The notes below the pieces were generated by a model. The model was given only the letters and a program-made list of their open reading frames with translations. It did not search any database and was not told the DNA's origin. From NCBI GenBank assembly GCA_037446165.1, contig JBBIJC010000003.1, positions 1 through 64,000 on the forward strand: DNA of 64,000 nucleotides, given 5' to 3'. Shown here in pieces: positions 1 through 6,525 of the stretch (position 1 is the first letter of the stretch; each line of letters starts with the position of its first letter). This DNA is from Parasulfuritortus sp037446165. Lineage in GTDB: Bacteria; Pseudomonadota; Gammaproteobacteria; Burkholderiales; Thiobacillaceae. Both the position numbers and the translations under genes were made by a program.

Positions 1-2
1 GT

Positions 3-293
3 TGTACTGATGACCAAATTGAACATGACACATTTTCACTTTGGAATGGCGGCCACTATTACATTTGGGATGAAACAACGAAACAATGGGTGCGCAACCA
101 AAACGTATTATGCGATACAGCAACAGGAAACATTGGCTGGAACACATCAATCGAGGCCAATAGCAACAAGGGGGAAGATGAACTTCATATGCGCGATTCG
201 GACCAATATAAGTTAGGGAAAAAAGGGCAAACTGATGATCACCCCTGGAAATATTATGGAGTTTGTTATGCGGATCATGTGCTTGATAATTAG
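3..293 (+). CDS. C-terminal end of an unknown protein (5' end outside window)
   Basis: An open frame runs from the window edge to TAG at 291-293 without a stop, so this is the tail (about 96 codons) of a protein that starts upstream. The visible part is rich in Trp, Tyr, Asn and Asp and has three cysteines, with aromatic stretches such as HYYIWDE and HPWKYYGV. This suggests an exported or surface protein, but I recognise no family. Base composition is clearly more AT-rich than the genes from 1392 onward. It overlaps the start of the next gene by 26 bases, which implies co-transcription. An ATG at 10 in another frame gives only a shadow ORF. Confidence 0.5.
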   Translation, partial: CTDDQIEHDTFSLWNGGHYYIWDETTKQWVRNQNVLCDTATGNIGWNTSIEANSNKGEDELHMRDSDQYKLGKKGQTDDHPWKYYGVCYADHVLDN

Positions 294-882
294 CCTTCTA
301 ACATTAGGCGCTAGCGCGATCACGCCAGCATGGGCTGAAATTAAAAACACAACCGAAGATAAATTATGTTCTTTCAGCATAAACAACAAACAACTAAAAA
401 AAATATACAAAGAAAGAAGCACATCACAAAAGACACTTTTTTGTTTTTCAAAACAAAGCCCCGAGAATTATGGAGTATTTGTCGTTAGATTTGATTCGAA
501 ATCTTCTGGCGAAGGGTACTGCGGCGCAGGAAATGAGGATTATATTGTATTGGCAAAAATACAGAACAAGCATGCCTATCCGATTGACTGGAACTTAATT
601 CAAAGTTGTATCAACTCCAAGGAACTATATATAACCGATGGCGATTCATTTGAGTCGCTTATCGCCCACCTACATAACAATAAAAAAGAGCTCTGGATTT
701 CTTTTGAGCCTCTCGGCCCCAATACAGGAAAACCAGATAGTTCATTGCAACGTTTATCCATAGACAAGAAACGTTTAAAAATCGTTAATGGCCCAGATTG
801 CAGTTACCATGACAACGACATATCTTCATGCTCAAACCATGAGCACAGCGACAAGCCAAGCAGCACAAACAATCATAATTAA
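268..882 (+). CDS. Hypothetical secreted protein
   Basis: The chosen start is ATG 268 because a GGAG lies six bases upstream. In-frame ATGs at 235 and 256 would only add residues before a good signal peptide (MRIMCLIISLLTLGASA, then PAWAE), which predicts export. The mature part is about 180 residues, has several cysteines that could form periplasmic disulfides, and ends in a polar His/Ser/Asn-rich tail. No family is recognised. It is AT-rich like its neighbours and overlaps the preceding frame, so the first three genes look like one transcription unit of foreign-looking composition. Confidence 0.6.
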   Translation: MRIMCLIISLLTLGASAITPAWAEIKNTTEDKLCSFSINNKQLKKIYKERSTSQKTLFCFSKQSPENYGVFVVRFDSKSSGEGYCGAGNEDYIVLAKIQNKHAYPIDWNLIQSCINSKELYITDGDSFESLIAHLHNNKKELWISFEPLGPNTGKPDSSLQRLSIDKKRLKIVNGPDCSYHDNDISSCSNHEHSDKPSSTNNHN

Positions 883-909
883 CTGTCGGGTCCCGGATGG
901 AAAATAGCG

Positions 910-1206
910 ATGAAAACTATTGCGCTATTGGCGTTGATTGTCTTAGCAAACACCGCCGCAGCAAATACTCTTAATAATAAGGATGTTCGCGCGTTTAAAT
1001 CGAATGCGGACTTGTGTGAACACTTTGCGGGAGAATGGGATTCGGAATTGCCCATAAGCGAGCAAAAAAGAATCGAACAGGCCATAGACAGGTATTGTGG
1101 GAAAGCACAGCGTCAGATGAAACACCTACAAAATAAATACAAAAATAACAAGGATATAGATAAGTTAATCAATGAATATGAATCCGTCCAGTCCTACTCA
1201 AAGTAA
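910..1206 (+). CDS. Small secreted hypothetical protein
   Basis: A 98-residue protein with a clear signal peptide (MKTIALLALIVLANTAAA) and a small, charged, largely helical mature part. That part contains LCEHFAGEWDSELP and a second cysteine in the RYCG region, so one disulfide is possible. It starts 27 bases after the previous stop and is followed by a rho-independent terminator. I recall similar small periplasmic proteins in betaproteobacteria but cannot name a function. A general periplasmic or accessory role is only a guess. Confidence 0.6.
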   Translation: MKTIALLALIVLANTAAANTLNNKDVRAFKSNADLCEHFAGEWDSELPISEQKRIEQAIDRYCGKAQRQMKHLQNKYKNNKDIDKLINEYESVQSYSK

Positions 1207-1246
1207 ACTCCGTTTACCTCCCACTCTGCCGCAAAGGCGGGTATTC

Positions 1247-1276
1247 ATCGGCACCTCCAGGGATGCCGATTTTTTT
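1247..1276 (+). terminator. Rho-independent terminator after the left-edge genes
   Basis: A seven-base-pair stem (ATCGGCA / TGCCGAT) with a ten-base loop is followed directly by a run of T. It ends the plus-strand unit and lies in the gap before the convergent moaC stop at 1392. Confidence 0.75.
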
Positions 1277-1391
1277 GCCGCCGTATCGAGAAGTTTATAA
1301 CTATCTGTTTTTCATTGGTTTGTGCGGCTGCTACATAATTCCGCATATTTCTGGGATGGTTGGGATTTGAAGACAAAATATTCGAATCACA

Positions 1392-1871
1392 TCATCCGGC
1401 CAGCCAGTGCCCCGACTTGCCGCCCTGCTTTTCCAGCACCCGGATATTCTCGATGGCCATGCCCCGATCGACTGCCTTGCACATGTCGTAGACGGTGAGC
1501 AGACCGACCGAGACGCCGGTCAGTGCTTCCATCTCGACTCCCGTTCTACCGACCGTTTCGACCGTCACCTCGCAGTACACGCCGGGCAATTCCGGGTCAA
1601 GGCTAAATTCGGCGCCGACGCGGGTCAGGGCCAGCGGGTGACAGAGCGGGATCAGTTCGCCGGTGCGCTTGGTAGCCTGGATGGCGGCGATGCGGGCAAT
1701 GCCGATGACGTCACCTTTGCCGGCACGGCCGTCGCGGATCAGTTCGAAGGTTTCCGGCCGCATGCTGATCCGGCCACCAGCTCGGGCGATGCGGTGGGTC
1801 TCGGCCTTGGCGTGGACATCGACCATGACGGCCTCGCCGGCTGCATTGAAATGGGTCAGGTCGTTGCTCAT
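1392..1871 (-). CDS. moaC: Cyclic pyranopterin monophosphate synthase MoaC
   Basis: MoaC converts the MoaA product 3',8-cyclo-7,8-dihydro-GTP into cyclic pyranopterin monophosphate in molybdenum cofactor synthesis. At 159 residues it has the usual length. The hallmark LTHFNAAGEAVMVDV start, the LIPLCHPL segment and the GVEMEALTGVSVGLLTVYDMCKA-type active-site region are intact. Its ATG overlaps the moaE stop by four bases, and it is the last gene of the nap-moa run. Its presence with all other Moco genes next to napA indicates dedicated cofactor supply for the nitrate reductase. Confidence 0.97.
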   Translation of the reverse strand: MSNDLTHFNAAGEAVMVDVHAKAETHRIARAGGRISMRPETFELIRDGRAGKGDVIGIARIAAIQATKRTGELIPLCHPLALTRVGAEFSLDPELPGVYCEVTVETVGRTGVEMEALTGVSVGLLTVYDMCKAVDRGMAIENIRVLEKQGGKSGHWLAG

Positions 1872-2338
1872 TTTGGGGTCTCGTTCCAGCGTTGTACGGC
1901 CTGTTCGTCATGTTCACGGGCATCCAGCCAGCGGCTGCCGTCGGGCGTGGCTTCCTGCTTCCAGAACGGCGCTTCGGTCTTGAGGAAGTCCATGATCGCC
2001 TGGGCGGCCTCGAAGGCGGCTTCGCGATGTCCGGCCGCGACCTGGACCAGAACAATCTGGTCCGCCAGATCGAGCGGACCGACGCGATGCACGATGCGCA
2101 CGCTGTGCAGGTTCCAGCGCGCCAATGCCCGCTCGCCAATGTCCTGCAATACCTTTTCGGTCATGCCCGGATAGTGTTCCAGGGTCAGTTGGCTGACCGT
2201 GCTGCCCTCGCTGTGGTCGCGCACCCGGCCGACGAACTGGACCACGGCGCCGACCGTGGCGTCGCCGGCCAGGCGGGCATATTCCTGCGCGAGGTCGAAA
2301 TCGGCGGTCTGCACCGCCACGCTGGCCTTCGAATCCAT
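1868..2338 (-). CDS. moaE: Molybdopterin synthase catalytic subunit MoaE
   Basis: Large subunit of MPT synthase, which uses the MoaD thiocarboxylate to put two sulfurs into precursor Z. At 156 residues it has the typical length. The family core is visible: GAVVQFVGRVRDHSEG, LEHYPGM, VRIVHRVGPL and the C-terminal PFWKQE region with the catalytic lysine. It starts three bases after moaD and overlaps moaC by ATGA, so it is translationally coupled to both. Confidence 0.97.
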   Translation of the reverse strand: MDSKASVAVQTADFDLAQEYARLAGDATVGAVVQFVGRVRDHSEGSTVSQLTLEHYPGMTEKVLQDIGERALARWNLHSVRIVHRVGPLDLADQIVLVQVAAGHREAAFEAAQAIMDFLKTEAPFWKQEATPDGSRWLDAREHDEQAVQRWNETPK

Positions 2339-2340
2339 GT

Positions 2341-2589
2341 TCAGCCTCCGGTCACCGGCGGGAAGATGGCGACCTCGGAATCGGCCTGCAAGGGCGCGTC
2401 CGCCGGCGCCACCTCCTGGTCGACGGCCACCCGGAAGGGCCGGCCTTCGGCCAGTTCCGTCGCCCAGACGCCGCCGCGCTCGCGCAACACTCCGAGCAGG
2501 CCGGCGACCGTCGGGTCGGCCGGCGCAGTGAGGAATTCCTCACCCCGACCGAACACCTCACGCAACCGGCCGAAATAGAGTATTTGCAT
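2341..2589 (-). CDS. moaD: Molybdopterin synthase sulfur carrier MoaD
   Basis: Ubiquitin-fold sulfur carrier of 82 residues. The conserved start MQILYFGRLRE and the C-terminal Gly-Gly (PPVTGG) that becomes the thiocarboxylate are both present. The open frame extends upstream to 2694, but the added residues read into the mog gene and look non-coding, so the ATG at 2589 was chosen. It sits between mog and moaE with very short spacers. Confidence 0.95.
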   Translation of the reverse strand: MQILYFGRLREVFGRGEEFLTAPADPTVAGLLGVLRERGGVWATELAEGRPFRVAVDQEVAPADAPLQADSEVAIFPPVTGG

Positions 2590-2600
2590 GGTGTCGCCTT

Positions 2601-3152
2601 TCACGCCTTGGGTTTGACGGCCGACTTGGGCCGGAAGGCCTGGACCACGTCCGGGTTGGTCTCGACATAGGGTGCGCCGATCAGGTCCAGGCAATAGGGC
2701 ACGGCGGCGAAGATGCCGTCCAGGGTTTCCTTGATCGCCTTGGGCTGGCCGGGCAGGTTGAGGATCAGAGACCGGCCCCGGATGACGCCGACCTGGCGCG
2801 ACAGGATCGCGGTCGGCACGTACTTCAGGCTGATCCGGCGCATCTCCTCGCCGAAGCCGGGCATGACCTTGTCAGCCACGGCCAGCGTGGCTTCGGGAGT
2901 CACGTCGCGCGGCGCCGGGCCAGTGCCGCCGGTGGTCAAAATCAGATGGCAACCGGCCGCGTCGGCCAGTTCACGCAAGCAGGCTTCGATGGCCGGCTGC
3001 TCGTCCGGGATCAAACGGGTTTCACGTACCCAGGGCGTGGTCAGGGCGGCAGAAAACCAGTCGATCAGGCCGGGCAGGCCCTTGTCTTCGTAGACGCCCT
3101 GGCTGGCCCGGTCGCTGATCGAGACCAGGCCGATTTTGAGTGGTTCCTGCAT
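2601..3152 (-). CDS. mog: Molybdopterin adenylyltransferase (Mog type)
   Basis: Adenylylates molybdopterin before MoeA inserts molybdate. The protein has the MogA fold motifs: SDRASQGVYEDKGLP near the N terminus, TTGGTGPAPRDVTPEAT as the nucleotide/MPT-binding loop, and LPGQPKA near the C terminus. The longer frame begins at GTG 3173, but ATG 3152 has AAGGA seven bases upstream, so I start there (183 residues). The SDxxxxGxYEDxxGP pattern favours Mog over MoaB. Confidence 0.9.
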   Translation of the reverse strand: MQEPLKIGLVSISDRASQGVYEDKGLPGLIDWFSAALTTPWVRETRLIPDEQPAIEACLRELADAAGCHLILTTGGTGPAPRDVTPEATLAVADKVMPGFGEEMRRISLKYVPTAILSRQVGVIRGRSLILNLPGQPKAIKETLDGIFAAVPYCLDLIGAPYVETNPDVVQAFRPKSAVKPKA

Positions 3153-3215
3153 GGGGTGTTCCTTGCCTATCACTGGCTGAAAGGATAGTGCAAACCGCCC
3201 TTCCGTGCAGGCCCT

Positions 3216-4214
3216 TCAGCCGCCGGTGCGGGACATGACGCGCACCAGGCGTTCCGGCGCCTCGCGGAATTCGTGGCGCTCAGGCTTGCGGTCGATGGCG
3301 GTGCGGATCTGTCCGGCCAGTTCGGCGTCGGAGATACCGGCCCGCAGCAGCGGTCTGAGTTCCAGACTGTGTTCCTGACCCAGGCAGAGCAGCAAGGTGC
3401 CTTCCACGGTCAGCCGGACCCGGTTGCAGGTGGCGCAGAAGTGTTGCGACATGGGCGTGATGAAGCCAACCGCGCCGGAGCCGTCGCGGGTCTGCCAGTA
3501 ACGGGCCGGGCCGCCGCCAAGTTCGGTCGCGGACGGGAGCAGGTCGTAGCGACCGACCAGCCGGTCGCGCACTGTGCTCAGGTCCAGGCCCGCCTGGCCG
3601 CGGGCGGTATCGCCCATGGGCATGAGTTCGATCAGGCGCAGGATATAGCCGCCATCGAGGGCGAATTCGACCATGCGCTCGATCTCGTGGTCGTTGATGC
3701 CGGCCATGACCACCATGTTGATCTTGATCGGCGTAAGGCCGGCCACCTTCGCCGCACTGATTCCATGCAGCACGCTGTCCAGCGTATCCCGCCCGGTGAT
3801 CTTTTCGATGCAGCCCTGGTCGAGCGAATCCAGGCTGATGTTGACCCGCCTCAGCCCGGCCCTGACCAGCGCATCGGCCTGTCGATCCAGCCGCGCGCCA
3901 TTGGTCGACAGCGAGATGTCCTCGATGCCGGGCAGGGCCGCGATCCGGCCCACCAGATCGGGCAGGTTGCGGCGCAGCAGCGGCTCGCCGCCGGTCAGCC
4001 GGACCCGGCGCACGCCGAGCGTCGAGAACACCCGGATGACCTGGGTCAGCTCAATGAAGCTCAGCCAGTCAGCCGGGTCTTCATAGTCGGTAAACTGCTT
4101 GGGCATGCAATAGGTACAGCGCATGTCGCAGCGGTCGGTCACCGACACGCGCAGATAGTCCACCCGCCGGTTGTAGCGGTCGATGAGGGCGGGCATGTCG
4201 TTGCGTTTTTCCAT
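3216..4214 (-). CDS. moaA: GTP 3',8-cyclase MoaA (radical SAM)
   Basis: Catalyses the first step of Moco synthesis, radical cyclisation of GTP. The N-terminal SAM [4Fe-4S] ligands C29, C33 and C36 (CDMRCTYC) are present. So is the substrate-binding second cluster near the C terminus (CATC followed 13 residues later by another Cys), and the C-terminal Gly-Gly required for activity. The 332-residue length fits. It follows napB by only 25 bases, placing all moa genes behind nap in one probable operon. The Shine-Dalgarno is weak at both candidate ATGs (codons 1 and 7). Confidence 0.97.
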   Translation of the reverse strand: MEKRNDMPALIDRYNRRVDYLRVSVTDRCDMRCTYCMPKQFTDYEDPADWLSFIELTQVIRVFSTLGVRRVRLTGGEPLLRRNLPDLVGRIAALPGIEDISLSTNGARLDRQADALVRAGLRRVNISLDSLDQGCIEKITGRDTLDSVLHGISAAKVAGLTPIKINMVVMAGINDHEIERMVEFALDGGYILRLIELMPMGDTARGQAGLDLSTVRDRLVGRYDLLPSATELGGGPARYWQTRDGSGAVGFITPMSQHFCATCNRVRLTVEGTLLLCLGQEHSLELRPLLRAGISDAELAGQIRTAIDRKPERHEFREAPERLVRVMSRTGG

Positions 4215-4239
4215 GACGGGTCCGAGTCGGTTTCAGACG

Positions 4240-4725
4240 CTATTTTGCCTTAGACGCTTTCCCCTGTTGGCCGAATGTGTTGACCACGATGGGCTGCACG
4301 TCGGCCTGCGGACGGTGGCACTGCACGCAGTTCCAGCGACCCATGTAGAACTCACCCTTCTTGACATCGACATAGTGGCTGGCCGGAGCCGGGATCGGCA
4401 TGCCTGCCTCGACCTTCTTGCCGATCATCTCGGGCTGGACGTGGCAGTCCTTGCACATGTTCGAATCCTGCGTGATCGGCAGCATGTCCTGGATCGAGTG
4501 CGTGATCATCGGCGGCGCAGTCTGATAGGAACGCACCGCACGGGTATTGAACGTGCCGACATCCGGCTCCTTGTACTCGAACGCAGGCGGCGCCGGCGAG
4601 TCGTTGACGCTGGTCTTGGACAGACCCATCGAGTCTTCCGGGATCGGCTGATCCCCAACCGCCCAGACGGTCATGGCCAAGGTCATGGCCGCCAGTGCCG
4701 TCCCCATCAGTAAGCCTCTTTTCAT
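4240..4725 (-). CDS. napB: Periplasmic nitrate reductase dihaem cytochrome NapB
   Basis: Dihaem c-type electron-transfer subunit that passes electrons to NapA. A signal peptide (MKRGLLMGTALAAMTLAMTVWA) is followed by two CxxCH haem sites, CKDCH at about residue 91 and CVQCH at about residue 133. Conserved histidines upstream of each (MITHS, ASHYVD) fit bis-His ligation. A very strong AGGAGG precedes the ATG. Length (161) is typical. Confidence 0.95.
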   Translation of the reverse strand: MKRGLLMGTALAAMTLAMTVWAVGDQPIPEDSMGLSKTSVNDSPAPPAFEYKEPDVGTFNTRAVRSYQTAPPMITHSIQDMLPITQDSNMCKDCHVQPEMIGKKVEAGMPIPAPASHYVDVKKGEFYMGRWNCVQCHRPQADVQPIVVNTFGQQGKASKAK

Positions 4726-4757
4726 CTCGTCCTCCTAAAAACCCGCTTCATGAAAAA

Positions 4758-5666
4758 TCAATCCCTCCGCGCATGGGCGCGGATGAGAGGTCTGAAATCG
4801 AAAGCCAGGCTGCCCTCGGGACACAGCCCCGTGCACCGGCCGCAATTGCTGCATTCACCCGATACGACATAACCGGTCTCCTCCAGCCGCTTCAGGTTCA
4901 GCACCTGCGGTTCCGGACAGACCCGGGCACACTCGCCGCAATGGGTGCAGGTGTCCTTGTCGAAGCGGACCCGCAATTGCGCGCTGCGCCCGACCAGGGA
5001 CCAGAAACCGCCCAGCGGACACAGATGCCCGCACCAGCCGTTCTTCAGGATCAGCAAGTCGAACAGGAAGATCGCGGCCAGGGCCATGCCGCCGGCGCCC
5101 AGGCCGAAGATGATCTCGCGGTGCATCATGCCGACCGGACTCACCCATTCGAAGGCGGCCAGGCCGGTCAGCGCGGACAGGATCAGCGAGGCCGCCAGAA
5201 CGAAATAGCGGATATTGCGGCTGACGTGGAACATCGGCGGAATCGGCAAGCGGGCACGCAGCCAGCCGGACAGGTCGGTCACCATGTTGACCGGACAGAC
5301 CCAGGCGCAGAACACCCGGCCGCCGACCAGCAGGTAGAAGGCCATGACGATGGCCGCGCCGAGCATGACCTTCTGCTGCAGGACGTGGCCGGTCAGGAAT
5401 ATCTGCAGCACCGCGAATGGATCGGCCATCGGCACCAGACCGATGAACTCCGAGGCTGACAGGTTGCCGCTCAGCAGGGGCATCTTGGCCGGATAGTGCC
5501 AGGCCCAGTGCGCGGTTCCGAAGAACAGGAGCAGGATGCCGAACTGGGTCAGCCGGCGCAGCACGATGTAGCGCCAGGTCCAGAGCCGGGCCGCGAAGCC
5601 GCGGGCATGGACCTTGTCGACCGAGTTCAGGGCGTCGGTCCTGCTGTATTCACCGATCGCGCTCAT
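4758..5666 (-). CDS. napH: Quinol dehydrogenase membrane subunit NapH
   Basis: Membrane ferredoxin-type protein that oxidises quinol with NapG and feeds NapB/NapA. The 302-residue protein has about four transmembrane helices, two CxxxCP motifs characteristic of NapH (CAWVCPVN and CGHLCPLG), and two C-terminal [4Fe-4S] motifs (CTHCGECARVCP, CSNCGRCTGLCP). The start at ATG 5666 overlaps the napG stop by ATGA. The long open frame beyond it is a shadow of napG. Confidence 0.95.
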   Translation of the reverse strand: MSAIGEYSRTDALNSVDKVHARGFAARLWTWRYIVLRRLTQFGILLLFFGTAHWAWHYPAKMPLLSGNLSASEFIGLVPMADPFAVLQIFLTGHVLQQKVMLGAAIVMAFYLLVGGRVFCAWVCPVNMVTDLSGWLRARLPIPPMFHVSRNIRYFVLAASLILSALTGLAAFEWVSPVGMMHREIIFGLGAGGMALAAIFLFDLLILKNGWCGHLCPLGGFWSLVGRSAQLRVRFDKDTCTHCGECARVCPEPQVLNLKRLEETGYVVSGECSNCGRCTGLCPEGSLAFDFRPLIRAHARRD

Positions 5667-6436
5667 AAGCCACCCTGGTTCAGGTAATCGACGCCAGGCG
5701 CCTTGCCATCGGGCGCCTTCGGTGCTTCGGGCGCGCTTGCGGCCGGCTTGAAGTCCTCGGTGATCTTGCCGGTATCCTTCCAGCCGATCCGGTAATGCTC
5801 GCCCATTTTGCCCTGCACCAGTTCGCGCGGCAGGATGCGGATGGCGGCCACCTCGGTCGGGCAGGAGCGCTCGCAGATGCCGCAGCCGGTACAGGCGTCC
5901 GAGTTGACGATGGGCCGGAACATGGCGTGTTTGGACAGGCCGCGCGGGTCGGTTTCCAGCCAGATCGCCTTGCCCCGGATCGGGCAGTCGCGGTAGCAGA
6001 TCTCGCAGCGCAGCCCCTTCCAGGACAGGCAGTTCTCGATGTCGATCACCGCCAGGCCCATGCGCGCCTGGTTGATGTCCGTCAATTCGGGCGCCAGCGC
6101 CCCGGTCGGGCAGGCCTTCAGGCACGGGATGTCCGGACACATGATGCAGGCCCCGCTGCGCGGCGTGAAATAGGGCGTGCCGATCGGCAGGTCGCCTCCG
6201 GCCGGAGCCAGCTTGAGGATGTCCGGCGGACAGGCGTTGACGCACTGGCCGCACTTGATGCAGGCCGCGTTGAAATCCTTCTCGGCCAGCGCGCCCGGCG
6301 GCCGCAGGGCATAGGGCTGGGCCTTGGCCTCCTGGCGGAGCAGATAGGCCCAGAGCAGGCCGCCGGTGGCCGCCAGGGCAGCGCCCTGGGCGGTCTTGAC
6401 CATGAAGTCGCGGCGGGTGATGGAGGAGTCGGACAT
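5663..6436 (-). CDS. napG: Periplasmic ferredoxin-type protein NapG
   Basis: Soluble partner of NapH carrying four [4Fe-4S] clusters. The N terminus has a twin-arginine signal (TRRDFMVK followed by an alanine-rich hydrophobic stretch). Four cysteine clusters follow: CIKCGQCVNACP, CIMCPDIPCLKACP, a long CLSWKGLRCEICYRDCP and CTGCGICERSCP. At 257 residues it matches the family. It is coupled to napH by a four-base overlap and separated from napA by an 89-base spacer that contains a repeat element. Confidence 0.95.
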   Translation of the reverse strand: MSDSSITRRDFMVKTAQGAALAATGGLLWAYLLRQEAKAQPYALRPPGALAEKDFNAACIKCGQCVNACPPDILKLAPAGGDLPIGTPYFTPRSGACIMCPDIPCLKACPTGALAPELTDINQARMGLAVIDIENCLSWKGLRCEICYRDCPIRGKAIWLETDPRGLSKHAMFRPIVNSDACTGCGICERSCPTEVAAIRILPRELVQGKMGEHYRIGWKDTGKITEDFKPAASAPEAPKAPDGKAPGVDYLNQGGL

Positions 6437-6455
6437 TTAGCTATAAGTCCTTGGT

Positions 6456-6519
6456 CGTCCCCGTGGAAACTGGAACCCGGTTCTTGAACAAGCTGGGTCC
6501 CGCCTGCGCGGGAATGACG
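6456..6519. repeat. Imperfect palindromic repeat inside the napA-napG spacer
   Basis: A 64-base imperfect inverted repeat runs from CGTC to GACG, with the core GTCCCGCCTGCGCGGGAATG at 6497-6516. On the minus strand it resembles the ATTCCC-N8-GGGA family of short intergenic palindromes common in beta- and gammaproteobacteria (dRS3-like). It sits between two genes of one operon, so it would be transcribed and fold into a hairpin between napA and napG. Confidence 0.6.
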
Positions 6520-6525
6520 TTTCAG

